A stretch of DNA of 33,425 nt from CAYZIC01 sp964478335 (GCA_964478335.1 CAYZIC010000021.1:1-33425), one strand, 5' to 3'; positions 16,603-25,248 are shown, counted from the first letter of the stretch. The notes: generated by a model not told the origin, from the sequence alone. Translations and numbers: made by a program.

Positions 16603-17652
16603 ATGGCAGAGATTACGCCTATTCGTGTGGCTATTGTGGGACTGGGGCGCATTGGCCTTGGACGGTTGGTGCCCTTCTTTTTAGACAGCCCTGAGCGCTT
16701 CCAGTTGGTAGCTGTTTGTGATTTAGACAAGGCGCGTCGAGATGCCGTTTTGGCGCAGCATCCCTCTTGTCACACCTATCGTCGTCTTGAAGATTTACTG
16801 ACCGACTCGGTGGTTGAGCTGGTGATTGTGGCCACACGTACAGATTCGCACTTTCCCGATGCGCTCGCTGTGATCAAGTCTGGCAAACATGTAGTGGTGC
16901 TTTCGCCATTGGGTACCCAGCCCGAAGAGCTCGTCTCTTTGCGTGCTGAGTCCATCAAGTCAAAGGTCAAGCTATTCCTCTTTGAGCCACAGCGTCTCTC
17001 CAATGTGCATACGTTTCTCAGGCGCTTAGACAAGCAGACACCTTTGGTCGACATCTATCGGATTGACTTCTCTTATGGGGAATTCACTCGCAGAGACGAC
17101 TGGTTGGCGGTGCGTCGCTGTGCTGGTGGAGTAGCCTTTAATGGCACCATCGATCTGCTTTCTCAGGCGCTAGAATTCTCCCCCATGGCACTCTCTTTGC
17201 AGTGGGCAGACGTGCGCCGAGTCGCAGCTGTCGGGGATGCCGAGGACACCGTCTCGATCTATCTGCGCACCAACTCCAACTTCATGCTGACGGTTAACTA
17301 TTCTACTGGTCAGATTGAGACACCGCCTTACTGTGTCGTCTATGCGGAGAATGGTCAACTGACCATCCCCACTGCTCACGCTCAGGAGGCCACTCTTAAA
17401 TGGTTTGACCTCGGACAAGTCAAGCGCAAGCGCGCTAGTGTGCGCTTGCCAGAGCTCGAGGCTGAGCCTGAGGTGATCCCCTGGCAAGAAGCGACCATCG
17501 CTATTCCCCAGACCGTCAATGACGAGCTGATCGTTTGGGAGTCGATTTATCAATGTATGCGTGGTAATCAAGCTTACCCGCTTACGTTGGATGCGACGCT
17601 CGAAGCTACAAAGATTGTGGCAAAGGTCAAGCGAGATTCACTCTTTTCCTAA
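16603..17652 (+). CDS. Gfo/Idh/MocA-family protein with degenerate active site
   Basis: The N-terminal half is a Rossmann fold (VAIVGLGRIGLG, then VAVCDLD and VIVATRTDSH) as in sugar dehydrogenases of this family. However, the family's EKP motif after GKHV is replaced by LSP, so the conserved lysine is missing, and the later segment where an active-site His is normal (GGxxxDxGxHxxD) reads GGVAFNGTIDLLSQ. The protein may bind nucleotide without normal dehydrogenase chemistry. I chose the ATG at 16603 because AAGGA (16590-16594) lies eight bases upstream; a longer frame begins at 16594, inside that site. It starts just past the fumarase alpha stop. Confidence 0.85.
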   Translation: MAEITPIRVAIVGLGRIGLGRLVPFFLDSPERFQLVAVCDLDKARRDAVLAQHPSCHTYRRLEDLLTDSVVELVIVATRTDSHFPDALAVIKSGKHVVVLSPLGTQPEELVSLRAESIKSKVKLFLFEPQRLSNVHTFLRRLDKQTPLVDIYRIDFSYGEFTRRDDWLAVRRCAGGVAFNGTIDLLSQALEFSPMALSLQWADVRRVAAVGDAEDTVSIYLRTNSNFMLTVNYSTGQIETPPYCVVYAENGQLTIPTAHAQEATLKWFDLGQVKRKRASVRLPELEAEPEVIPWQEATIAIPQTVNDELIVWESIYQCMRGNQAYPLTLDATLEATKIVAKVKRDSLFS

Positions 17653-17696
17653 TTGAAATACACACATCAAAAACATACCTATCATAAGAGGACATT

Positions 17697-18983
17697 ATGG
17701 CAATCGAAATCACAAATCAAGAAGTATTTGACTTTCACGTGGGTGGCAAGGTCGGCTTGACTCTGCCCAAACCTCTCAAGACCCAAAAGGATCTCTGCTT
17801 GGCTTACACCCCTGGCGTCGCAGTCGCCGTCAAGGAAATCGCAGCCAAGCCCGAAACGATTTATCATTACACCGCCAAGCCCAACCTCGTCGCAGTCGTC
17901 TCCGATGGCACGGCAATCCTCGGTTTGGGCGATTTGGGCGCTGAGGCCAGTATCCCTGTGATGGAGGGCAAAGCAGTCCTCTTTAAGTCCTTTGGTGATG
18001 TAGATGCTTGGCCTGTGCCATTGGCTAAGTGTCGTCAAGGAGGCAAGGATACAGGCAAGACCGATCCTCAGCGTATTATCGATGTTGTCCGTGCTCTGGC
18101 TCCGATGTATGGTGGTATCAACCTCGAGGACATTGCTGCGCCTGCTTGCTTTGAAATCGAAGACACCCTCGATGCCGAATTGGACATCCCGGTCTTTCAC
18201 GATGACCAATGGGGCACCGCAGTGATCTCTACCTCAGGCTTGATCAACTATGCACACTTGACCAATCGCAAGCTCGAGAATCTCTCAGTCGTCATCAATG
18301 GTGCTGGTGCTGCTGGCATCCGTATAGCAGATATGTTTAAGGCCGCTGGTGTCAAAAACTTGATGATGTGCGACTCTAAGGGTGTCATCCACTCGGGGCG
18401 CACCGATTTGACCTCCCACAAGCAGCGTCATGCTTGTGACACCGATCGCCGCACTTTGCAAGAAGCCATCGCTGGTGCACACGTCTTTGTCGGTGTCTCG
18501 GTTGCGCATTGTCTCACTGGCGATGATGTCAAAACCATGGCAGACTATCCCGCAATCTTTGCAATGGCCAACCCTGATCCAGAGATCGAACCCACCGACG
18601 TTGCTGCCGCATTTGCTGGTAAGCCCTACGTCATGGCAACGGGCCGCTCAGACTATCCTAACCAGATCAACAATGTCTTGGGATTCCCCTTCCTCTTTAA
18701 GGGTGCACTCTCGGTCAAGGCGCGCACTATCAATATGGCAATGAAAGTCGCCGCCTCCAATGCTTTGGCTGCGCTCGCTCGTGAAGCAGTCCCTGCTGAC
18801 GTGCAAGCACTTTATCCTACCGAAAAGCTCGTCTTTGGTGCTGGTTACATCATCCCTAAAGCATTTGATCGTCGCCTTTATGCGGAAATCTCCTTTGCTG
18901 TTGCTCAAGCTGCCGTCGAATCTGGCGCTGCTGAGCCTTGCGATTTAGTGGCTCTCAAAGCTCAGTTGAGCGCCCGTCAATAA
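17697..18983 (+). CDS. Malic enzyme (short bacterial form)
   Basis: It decarboxylates malate to pyruvate with reduction of NAD(P). The 428 residues are the short bacterial form. Motifs in order: AYTPGVA (about 36), AKPNLVAVVSDGTAILGLGD (about 60), GDVDAWPVPL, NLEDIAAPACFEIE, VFHDDQWGTAV, then the Rossmann motif GAGAAGIRIA (about 201) and FAMANPDPEIEP. Two positions depart from what I expect of the family: HDDQHGTA reads HDDQWGTA, and IDAFP reads VDAWP. Coenzyme preference cannot be told. With fumarase and lactate dehydrogenase in the window it fits C4-acid to pyruvate to lactate metabolism. AGAGGA stands before the ATG. Confidence 0.92.
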   Translation: MAIEITNQEVFDFHVGGKVGLTLPKPLKTQKDLCLAYTPGVAVAVKEIAAKPETIYHYTAKPNLVAVVSDGTAILGLGDLGAEASIPVMEGKAVLFKSFGDVDAWPVPLAKCRQGGKDTGKTDPQRIIDVVRALAPMYGGINLEDIAAPACFEIEDTLDAELDIPVFHDDQWGTAVISTSGLINYAHLTNRKLENLSVVINGAGAAGIRIADMFKAAGVKNLMMCDSKGVIHSGRTDLTSHKQRHACDTDRRTLQEAIAGAHVFVGVSVAHCLTGDDVKTMADYPAIFAMANPDPEIEPTDVAAAFAGKPYVMATGRSDYPNQINNVLGFPFLFKGALSVKARTINMAMKVAASNALAALAREAVPADVQALYPTEKLVFGAGYIIPKAFDRRLYAEISFAVAQAAVESGAAEPCDLVALKAQLSARQ

Positions 18984-19006
18984 TTCACCCTATTAAGGAT
19001 CCTATC

Positions 19007-19579
19007 ATGACTAATGAAGAAGTAATCAAAATCTTTGAAGACACCAAAGCTTTGCTCTCTGGACACTTCGAGCTCCGTTCTAAATTGCACAGCAATCGTT
19101 TCTTCCAATGCGCAGAAGTCCTCCGTTGGCCTCACCATGCACAGGCTCTCTGTGCTGAATTGGTCGCCCGTATGCAAAAGGAAGCCGACATCGGCGAAAT
19201 CACTGGCGTCATCAGCCCCGCACTCGGTGGTATTATCGTTGGCCACGAAGTTGCTAAGGCTCTCAAGACCCAATGCATCTTTGCTGAAAAGCAAGATGGT
19301 GATTTGGTCATGCGTCGCTTTAAGATCAAGCCTGGCGAACGCTACGTCGTCGCAGAAGACGTGATTACCCGTGGTGGTCGCGTGCAAGAGACGATTGATA
19401 TCGTCAAGGCAGCAGGCGCAGATGTCGCAGCAGTCTTGGTTTTGGTTGACCGTAGTGCTGGCGCTGCCAAGTTTGACTATCCGACCTTCTCGCTCTTGCA
19501 AATGGCACCCGAGGTCTGGACCGCTGAAACTTGCCCCATGTGCAAGGCTAACGAGCCTTTTATTCATCCAGGTTCGTAA
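19007..19579 (+). CDS. pyrE: Orotate phosphoribosyltransferase
   Basis: It joins orotate to PRPP to form OMP in pyrimidine synthesis. The 190-residue protein has GVISPALGGIIVGHEVA, the FAEKQDG loop and the PRPP-binding VVAEDVITRGGRVQET (about residues 113-128). The C-terminus CPMCKANEPFIHPGS is the Cys-rich ending found in one subgroup of PyrE. I chose the ATG at 19007 because AAGGA is placed correctly upstream; a longer frame would begin inside the malic enzyme gene. It lies 23 bases after malic enzyme. Confidence 0.95.
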   Translation: MTNEEVIKIFEDTKALLSGHFELRSKLHSNRFFQCAEVLRWPHHAQALCAELVARMQKEADIGEITGVISPALGGIIVGHEVAKALKTQCIFAEKQDGDLVMRRFKIKPGERYVVAEDVITRGGRVQETIDIVKAAGADVAAVLVLVDRSAGAAKFDYPTFSLLQMAPEVWTAETCPMCKANEPFIHPGS

Positions 19580-19599
19580 GTCTCTGATCGAGTTGGCTC

Positions 19600-20685
19600 A
19601 TGGCATCGGTTTCGCTCAAGCATATCAATAAAACCTACCCCAATGGTTTTGTCGCGGTGAGGGACTTTTCTCTCGAGATCGCAGATGAATCATTTTTGGT
19701 GCTGGTAGGGCCATCAGGGTGTGGTAAGTCCACCACGCTGCGGATGATTGCTGGACTCGAGACCATCTCATCGGGCACCATCGAGATTGATGGGCGACAG
19801 GTCAATACCCTGCCGCCCAAAGATCGGGATATTGCCATGGTTTTTCAAAACTATGCCCTCTATCCACATATGACGGTGCGTGAGAATATGGCCTTTGCTC
19901 TCAAGTTACGCCATGTTGCTAAAGCAGAGATTGCTCAGCGTGTCGATGAGGCCGCTCAAATTCTGGGCCTGAGCGCACTCCTCGACCGCTTGCCTAAACA
20001 GCTCTCTGGCGGCCAGCGCCAACGCGTCGCCCTCGGTCGAGCCATTGTGCGCAAGCCTAAGGTCTTTCTCTTTGATGAGCCATTGTCCAACCTTGATGCC
20101 AAGATGCGTGTGGAGATGCGTGAGGAGATTCACCGCCTCCACCGCCACCTCAAGGCTACCATTATTTATGTGACTCACGATCAAGTCGAGGCCATGACTA
20201 TGGGGGATCAGATTGTCGTCATGAATGAGGGGGACGTCTGTCAAGTTGCAGACCCGCTGACGCTTTATCATGAGCCGACTAATCAATTCTCGGCTGGATT
20301 TATTGGTTCGCCGCCGATGAATTTCCTGACCATGACTCGGGTGGGCGCTTGGCTCTCCTCGCCAGCAGGCAAAATTCCCTGTCCAGAGGTAATCCAAGAG
20401 GCTATTGAGGATGGGCAGGCTATCGTCGTGGGCGTGCGTCCTGAAGATCTCGCCAAGCATATCCAGTCGGCACCTCTCAGTGATGGGGGGACGATCGAGG
20501 CGAGCGTGGATTTGATTGAGCACATGGGCGCAGAGGCCTATGTGCATCTTAAGATTGACGGCATCGCGGTTACTGCGCGTGTGCCACCCAATTGGCCGGT
20601 AGGGGAGGGACTGAGAGTCTTTCTCGCACCGGAAAAACAAGCACTCCGATTCTTTGATCCTCAGACGGGTCTGCGAATCGGGTAA
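19600..20685 (+). CDS. ABC transporter ATPase, MalK/UgpC type
   Basis: 361 residues with Walker A GPSGCGKST (about residue 38), Q-loop FQNYALYPHMT, signature LSGGQRQRVALGRA, Walker B VFLFDEPLSNLD and the H-loop YVTHDQVEAMT. The C-terminal 120 residues form the OB/TOBE regulatory domain of sugar-importing MalK-type ATPases, with GVRPEDL visible. No permease or binding-protein gene is near, so it is either a shared ATPase serving several sugar importers, as MsmK does, or its partners lie elsewhere. It is 20 bases downstream of pyrE and 14 bases upstream of the rubredoxin gene. Confidence 0.93.
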   Translation: MASVSLKHINKTYPNGFVAVRDFSLEIADESFLVLVGPSGCGKSTTLRMIAGLETISSGTIEIDGRQVNTLPPKDRDIAMVFQNYALYPHMTVRENMAFALKLRHVAKAEIAQRVDEAAQILGLSALLDRLPKQLSGGQRQRVALGRAIVRKPKVFLFDEPLSNLDAKMRVEMREEIHRLHRHLKATIIYVTHDQVEAMTMGDQIVVMNEGDVCQVADPLTLYHEPTNQFSAGFIGSPPMNFLTMTRVGAWLSSPAGKIPCPEVIQEAIEDGQAIVVGVRPEDLAKHIQSAPLSDGGTIEASVDLIEHMGAEAYVHLKIDGIAVTARVPPNWPVGEGLRVFLAPEKQALRFFDPQTGLRIG

Positions 20686-20699
20686 TAAGGAGAAAAACA

Positions 20700-20837
20700 A
20701 TGAAGTACATCTGTGACGTTTGCGGTTACATCTACGATCCCGCAGAAAATGACGGCATCGCATTCGAAAACCTTCCCGACGATTGGGCTTGCCCTGATTG
20801 TGGCGTGGGCAAAGATCAATTCTCGCCTGCAGAATAG
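20700..20837 (+). CDS. Rubredoxin, short form of 45 residues
   Basis: A small iron protein that carries single electrons in anaerobes. The 45 residues contain both CxxCG iron-binding knuckles, CDVCG (residues 5-9) and CPDCG (31-35), plus GYIYDPAE and LPDDWACP. Ordinary rubredoxins have about 52-54 residues; this one lacks roughly seven between the Asp-Pro-Ala-Glu turn and the Phe-x-x-Leu-Pro-Asp-Asp segment, as does the 45-residue Desulfovibrio desulfuricans protein, which it closely resembles. AAGGAG lies before the ATG. A terminator follows, so it closes the transcript. The redox partner is unknown; oxygen or peroxide detoxification is usual in the family. Confidence 0.96.
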   Translation: MKYICDVCGYIYDPAENDGIAFENLPDDWACPDCGVGKDQFSPAE

Positions 20838-20856
20838 TCCACTGGACTACTCGGAG

Positions 20857-20898
20857 GATCGCGACTCTATGTGGTCGCGATCTTTACCTTTTTTATTC
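20857..20898 (+). terminator. Rho-independent terminator after the rubredoxin gene
   Basis: A perfect 9-bp stem (20857-20865 with 20874-20882, GATCGCGAC) with an 8-base loop is followed by TTTACCTTTTTT. It separates the purine-to-rubredoxin block from upp. Confidence 0.85.
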
Positions 20899-20913
20899 TA
20901 TTGAGATTAGACC

Positions 20914-21540
20914 ATGAGCTTTACCGTTGCTAACCACCCTTTGATTGCCCACCGCCTCGCTGAGCTGCGAGCGACTCAAACCTCCTCCCCTCGCTTTAGG
21001 ATGCTCGTGCGTGAGTTGGGTGCCTTGATGATTACAGAGGTCGCCCGTACCTGGCCAACTAAAGAGATCTCCGTCTCCACGCCATTGATCGAAACCACGG
21101 GCCACGTGCTTGCAGAGGATTGTGTCATCATCCCGATTTTGCGCGCTGGTTTGAGCTACGCAGAGGGTGTCGAGCAATTCTTGCCAGATGCTGCGATTGG
21201 TCACATTGGCCTCTGTCGTGATGAAGTCACCCATCGTCCGATTTCCTATTTAACCAAATTGCCAGATTTAACCAATAAGCGCGTCCTTTTGGTTGACCCC
21301 ATGCTAGCCACAGGCTATTCGGCGGCTAAGGCGGCAGAGGTGGTCATCTCTGCAGGGGCTACGCCAGCATTGGTTACGCTGCTCACCATTGTCGCCGCCC
21401 CAGAGGGGCGCGATGTCTTTGCTAATCTTTTCCCATCAATTGCTGTCTGGACAGCCTCCCTTGACGATCATCTCAATGCCAATGCCTACATCGTGCCAGG
21501 CCTTGGCGATGCTGGTGATCGCATTTACGGGACTCTTTAA
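20914..21540 (+). CDS. upp: Uracil phosphoribosyltransferase
   Basis: It salvages uracil with PRPP to give UMP. The 208 residues match the family. Motifs: HPLIAHRLAELR at the N-terminus, PILRAGLSYAEG near residue 72, the PRPP-binding VLLVDPMLATGYSA (about 126-139) and the C-terminal GLGDAGDRIYGT, the uracil-binding ending. The ribosome-binding site is weak (TTGAGATTAGACC precedes the ATG). It starts shortly after a terminator and is followed two bases later by the M23 peptidase, so upp leads a two-gene unit. Confidence 0.97.
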   Translation: MSFTVANHPLIAHRLAELRATQTSSPRFRMLVRELGALMITEVARTWPTKEISVSTPLIETTGHVLAEDCVIIPILRAGLSYAEGVEQFLPDAAIGHIGLCRDEVTHRPISYLTKLPDLTNKRVLLVDPMLATGYSAAKAAEVVISAGATPALVTLLTIVAAPEGRDVFANLFPSIAVWTASLDDHLNANAYIVPGLGDAGDRIYGTL

Positions 21541-21542
21541 TC

Positions 21543-22601
21543 ATGTTGCGTCGTCGCCAATTCCTCATCTCCTACGGGTTGCTTGCTGCCTCAAGCTTGA
21601 CAGCCAAGGTGCCTATACCCCCAGTCAAGCCTGTCGTAGAGGGTGTCTTTAACCTCAAGCCTCCGACAGCTCAAGTCCTAATCACACCTGATGGCTTTAT
21701 CCGCAAAGAGGCCTTTATGGATACGGGTACGGGTAATCCCGTCTCAGGAATGTTTGGCAACGTACGCAAAGACGTGCGCGGTCGGCCGCGCTTTCATGAA
21801 GGCATCGATATTGCCCCCGTGCAACCTTGGCACCGCCGGAGATTACCCAAAGATCAAGTCAAAGCCGCAGCTGATGGTGTCGTCGTCTATCTTAATCGCA
21901 CCGCATCGCTCTATGGCAATTACGTGGTCATGGTGCATGATGTGCCAGGCATCGGCCCAATCTACACGCTCTATGCGCACTTGATCCGCTATGCCAAGGG
22001 ATTGCGCGCTGGGCAAAGGATCACACAAGGCACCATACTTGGCACCATGGGTAACGTGCCGCGTATCCCCGTGAGTCGCTCGCATGTGCATTTTGAGATC
22101 GGATTCATGATGAATCGCGCCTATCCCATCATTGATGACGACCACGGCATTTGGAATGGCGCCAACCTCTACGGCTTTGACCCCATGGCGGCCTTCTTAG
22201 CCTGCGATTTAGATGGCACCTGCTACCTCAAGAGTTACCTCCAGCGTAGAAAAGCTGCCTTTGTGCTTATCTTAGAGATGGCAGAATTGCCCGACTATTG
22301 CAAGCGCTACAAGTACGTCTGGCAGGGACCGGCATTTCGTGCGGGCTTGATACAAGTGGCCTTTACCCAAGAGGGCATTCCGCTGACCATGGGCAATGCC
22401 TATCTCCAAATGGACCCAGAGCGCGACCACTTGCCCTTTGTTAAAGAGGCAAATATGGCTTTGGTCAAACAGGGACGGCCCTATGTCGAGCGCTACGTCG
22501 GCCATTATCGCCTCACCGATCGCGGCACCTTGCTCGTCCAAAACCTCCTCATCACCACGGATGCTACTGAGGTCTATCCAGGCATTTCTGAGATCATTTA
22601 G
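21543..22601 (+). CDS. Secreted M23-family (LytM-type) peptidase, Tat signal
   Basis: 352 residues. The N-terminus RRRQFLISYGLLAASSL has the twin-arginine export pattern (R-R-x-F-L) and a hydrophobic core. The central domain has the M23 zinc motifs, FHEGIDI (the HxxxD type, near residue 82) and SHVHFEIG (HxH, near 181), so it is a probable metallopeptidase acting on peptidoglycan cross-links outside the cytoplasm. A last 130-residue part is of unknown fold and lies past the catalytic domain. Its ATG follows the upp stop by two bases (TAATCATG). The link to uracil salvage is probably only transcriptional. The substrate bond is not inferable. Confidence 0.88.
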   Translation: MLRRRQFLISYGLLAASSLTAKVPIPPVKPVVEGVFNLKPPTAQVLITPDGFIRKEAFMDTGTGNPVSGMFGNVRKDVRGRPRFHEGIDIAPVQPWHRRRLPKDQVKAAADGVVVYLNRTASLYGNYVVMVHDVPGIGPIYTLYAHLIRYAKGLRAGQRITQGTILGTMGNVPRIPVSRSHVHFEIGFMMNRAYPIIDDDHGIWNGANLYGFDPMAAFLACDLDGTCYLKSYLQRRKAAFVLILEMAELPDYCKRYKYVWQGPAFRAGLIQVAFTQEGIPLTMGNAYLQMDPERDHLPFVKEANMALVKQGRPYVERYVGHYRLTDRGTLLVQNLLITTDATEVYPGISEII

Positions 22602-22654
22602 ACAATACGCCCCTTGTGTCCTTGTGATACAATGCACTTTGGCAAGGACTATGA

Positions 22655-22690
22655 GATTTTGGGATTGGGAGTCTGGGGGGGGGGCTGATA
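22655..22690. repeat. G-rich intergenic element, copy with ten-G run
   Basis: ATTTTGGGATTGGGAGTCT followed by ten G and CTGATA. The order of G-runs (3, 3, then 10) could support a G-quadruplex. It closely resembles the stretch at 26288-26325 and loosely that at 880-905. Confidence 0.6.
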
Positions 22691-22693
22691 GCT

Positions 22694-22713
22694 GGCGTTT
22701 AAGCATAAACGCC
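22694..22713. repeat. Perfect hairpin, 8-bp stem
   Basis: GGCGTTTA (22694-22701) pairs with TAAACGCC (22706-22713) around AGCA. There is no T-run after it, so termination is doubtful. It sits directly after the G-rich element. Confidence 0.6.
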
Positions 22714-22916
22714 TCAATAGACAAAGCACGCCAGAGCGACAGACGTTAGCTGATCACAGCTACCGATTGATCGGCTAGGGGGAGTTGCGATCCTTTTATG
22801 CTCTTATGTCCATGCCTCATCCTCGACATCCGCAGTCCGTCTTTGCTTCTTTGCGTTTAAAATCATCCGTTTTGCTCCATTTCGACTCGAAAATGCCCTA
22901 TTTGACATTTTTAAGA

Positions 22917-22945
22917 TTGTAAACGCTCTCTAAGTGTGCTATCTT
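22917..22945 (+). promoter_or_regulatory. Candidate promoter of the ebo-like unit
   Basis: TTGTAA (22917-22922) and TATCTT (22940-22945) are spaced by 17 bases and would start transcription within a few bases of the ATG at 22955. A TTTGACATTTT stretch lies just upstream at 22901-22911. No Shine-Dalgarno site precedes the ATG. A TATAAC at 22945-22950 is an alternative -10. Confidence 0.35.
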
Positions 22946-22954
22946 ATAACCACC

Positions 22955-24118
22955 ATGAAAACACTTTTACAATCATTTTCAGTCGCATTTGAGTATCCCG
23001 TCATCTTTACCGACAGCCTGTGGCAAGCCGATAGCGAGATCCTCTTAGATACCTTTAAGCGTGACAGCGTTGCGCAAGCTCCTTATCGTGCGCTGGTCGT
23101 CGTTGATCAAGGCCTTGCCACCAAGCAACCGCAGCTCATTAAGCAGATTACGGCTTGGTTTGAGGCTCATGCTCAAGAGGCGGTCTTGATCCAACCCGTC
23201 TGGACGCTACCTGGTGGTGAAAAAGCCAAGTCAAATCATAAGTTTGTCTTAAAGCTGATCAATACAGCCTTGCGAGAAGGTATCGGACGCAAAGACTTCA
23301 TCATCGCCGTCGGTGGTGGTGCTGTTCAGGATGCAGTGGGCTTTGCAGCCGCTCTGATCCACCGTGGCTGTCACACCATTCGAGTCAATAGCACAACTCT
23401 TGCTCAAGATGATGCAGGGGTCGGTGTTAAGAATGGTGTCGATGTCGCCTCCTTTAAGAACTTCGTCGGCACTTTTGCCCCGCCCTTTGCCGTGATTAAC
23501 GACGCCTCGTTGCTGACAACATTAAGTGACCTGGATTGGATTGGCGGCGTTTCTGAAGCGGTCAAGGTCTCCATCCTCAAGTCTGAACCATTCTTTGGTC
23601 GCATCCAAGCGCTTTCCTCAGCACTGGTACAGCGTGATGCCCTTGCGATGCAGGAGGTCATTTACGAATGCGCCCGCCTGCACCTCCAGCAGATTGCTAC
23701 CTCTGGTGATGCCTTTGAGCGAGGCAACGCTCGACCCTTGGACTTTGGGCACTGGGCTGCCCATCGACTCGAGGCCATGAGCTGCTATGCGTTGACCCAT
23801 GGCATGGCGGTTGCCATTGGTATCGCTCTCGACTCGGTCTATGCGTGGAAAAAGGGCCTCCTTAGCGAAGGCAATGCAATCAAGATCCTCAACCTCCTTG
23901 AGTCGCTCAACCTCCCCATCTATGCTCAAGAGCTCACACTACGTGGCGCTGATGGCGTGAGGTCTGTCTTGACAGGACTAAGGCAATTTAAAGAACATCT
24001 TGGAGGTGCACTTTGCATTACCCTGCCCACAGATATCGGTGCCAAGGTTGAGGTCAATGAAATGGATCTAGCCATTCTTGATCAAGCCATAGACTATCTT
24101 GAGGCGCATACGCGATAG
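22955..24118 (+). CDS. eboD: EboD-like 3-dehydroquinate synthase family protein
   Basis: 387 residues with the dehydroquinate-synthase fold. Visible are PGGEKAK (NAD-binding side), the GGGAVQDAVGFAAA segment, TTLAQDDAGVGVKNGV, and the zinc-binding residues Glu (GGVSEAVKVS), His (FGHWAAHRLE) and His (LTHGMAVAIG). The wording HRG...LAQDD, NFVGTFAPPFAVIND and FGHWAAH matches EboD of the ebo gene cluster and not standard AroB. The ebo products are implicated in moving a metabolite to the periplasm in cyanobacteria and others. I started at the ATG at 22955; the in-frame extension to 22934 lacks support. An EboE-like gene follows directly. Confidence 0.85.
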   Translation: MKTLLQSFSVAFEYPVIFTDSLWQADSEILLDTFKRDSVAQAPYRALVVVDQGLATKQPQLIKQITAWFEAHAQEAVLIQPVWTLPGGEKAKSNHKFVLKLINTALREGIGRKDFIIAVGGGAVQDAVGFAAALIHRGCHTIRVNSTTLAQDDAGVGVKNGVDVASFKNFVGTFAPPFAVINDASLLTTLSDLDWIGGVSEAVKVSILKSEPFFGRIQALSSALVQRDALAMQEVIYECARLHLQQIATSGDAFERGNARPLDFGHWAAHRLEAMSCYALTHGMAVAIGIALDSVYAWKKGLLSEGNAIKILNLLESLNLPIYAQELTLRGADGVRSVLTGLRQFKEHLGGALCITLPTDIGAKVEVNEMDLAILDQAIDYLEAHTR

Positions 24119-24131
24119 GGGAGAGCGATCC

Positions 24132-25238
24132 ATGACTGCGAGTGCACTGGGCTACTGCTTAAATGTCTTTCCTGGGGAGCGCCTCCAAGACGCTGTTCAC
24201 GCTATTGAGCAAGCCGCCACCCTGCGCACAACTGTACCCAATTATCACCTCGGCCTACGTCTCGGAGCAACCGCCGTGGCAGAATTGGCTGATCCTGCGA
24301 CCGCAGATGCCTTTGAGCAAAAAATCATCAAGACCGGCGTGCCTGTCCTTGGTATCAACGGCTTCCCCTATGGCACCTTTCATCAAGTTGCCGTCAAGGA
24401 TGCAGTCTACCAACCCGATTGGCTCACACCAGAGCGTGCAGACTACACGCTGGCGCTCTTGACATTTTTAAGCCGTTTTCCACGACTACCGGGCGGTATC
24501 GAGCTATCTGTCACGACCGTGCCCTTAGCCTACCGCGCCACAGGCCATCGGGTAGGGGACTTTTATCCCACACTCTGTGCCTTTGCCCAGCGACTCCTAG
24601 ACACCTACGCTGCCCACCCTGCTGCCCAGTCGCGCCCCATGGTGGCCTTTGAGCCCGAGCCAGACTGCTTGATCGATAGCCTCGAGAGCATTCTTGATTT
24701 CTTTGATGGGCTCTATCGATACCCGGATTTCAAGTCGGAGTACCACGATCTTTTCGGCCTCTGTCTCGACACCTGCCACAGCGCCATCATGGGCGATGAA
24801 TTGCTAATCGTCATTGAGCAATGCCAAGCCCACAACATCCCCATTAGCCGCATCCAAGTGAGCGCAGCCCTTGCCACCACACCTGCAACTACCGCAGACG
24901 AGCTCAAACCATTTGTTGATTCCGTGTATCTTCACCAAACACGCACCGCGACCCAACAATTCCCCGACCTCACAGACGACGTGCGATTTTCGCTTCACGC
25001 TGCAGCCCGTATCCACTATCATGTTCCCCTCGCCTGGCCCGGCACTTCACATCTCCGCACGACCAGAGATGCGCTGATGCCAGCCTTTTGGCATGCCGTC
25101 ACCACAGCGAATTACCCTCTTGAAATCGAAACCTACACCTATTCTCAATTATCAACGATCATCCCACAGGGCACAATCCTGCAGATGATGCAAGCAGACC
25201 TACATTGGCTAAAGCAAACCCTTTCATCCACACTATAA
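24132..25238 (+). CDS. eboE: EboE-like TIM-barrel protein
   Basis: 368 residues of the xylose-isomerase-like TIM-barrel family. The pattern YHLGLRLGATAVAEL, GINGFPYGTFH, VYQPDWLTPERADYT, ELSVTTVPL, FEPEPDCLID and the later CLDTCHSA is that of EboE, the metabolite traffic protein of ebo clusters. Conserved Glu, His and Asp residues at these strand ends could bind a metal. I chose the ATG at 24132, with AGGGGAGAG just upstream; a TTG-initiated longer frame (24099) lies inside eboD. It follows eboD by 13 bases and precedes the TlpA-like gene by 10. EboA, EboB, EboC and EboF genes are not seen in this window. Confidence 0.85.
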   Translation: MTASALGYCLNVFPGERLQDAVHAIEQAATLRTTVPNYHLGLRLGATAVAELADPATADAFEQKIIKTGVPVLGINGFPYGTFHQVAVKDAVYQPDWLTPERADYTLALLTFLSRFPRLPGGIELSVTTVPLAYRATGHRVGDFYPTLCAFAQRLLDTYAAHPAAQSRPMVAFEPEPDCLIDSLESILDFFDGLYRYPDFKSEYHDLFGLCLDTCHSAIMGDELLIVIEQCQAHNIPISRIQVSAALATTPATTADELKPFVDSVYLHQTRTATQQFPDLTDDVRFSLHAAARIHYHVPLAWPGTSHLRTTRDALMPAFWHAVTTANYPLEIETYTYSQLSTIIPQGTILQMMQADLHWLKQTLSSTL

Positions 25239-25248
25239 GGATCCAACC

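Larger units (their letters stand above)
22602..22954. other. Intergenic region with G-tract element and hairpin
   Basis: This 353-base gap holds a G-rich element (22655-22690, including ten G in a row at 22675-22684), a perfect 8-bp stem hairpin with a 4-base loop (22694-22713), and a possible promoter before the next gene. I see no gene. Confidence 0.7.

Noticed and set aside
19906..20763. 285-codon minus-strand frame over the ABC ATPase
   Set aside because: Antisense to a gene with all ATPase motifs; rich in Arg and His as typical of shadows.
22955..24118. Ordinary AroB 3-dehydroquinate synthase
   Set aside because: FGHWAAH, NFVGTFAPPF and the adjacent EboE-like gene fit EboD better.
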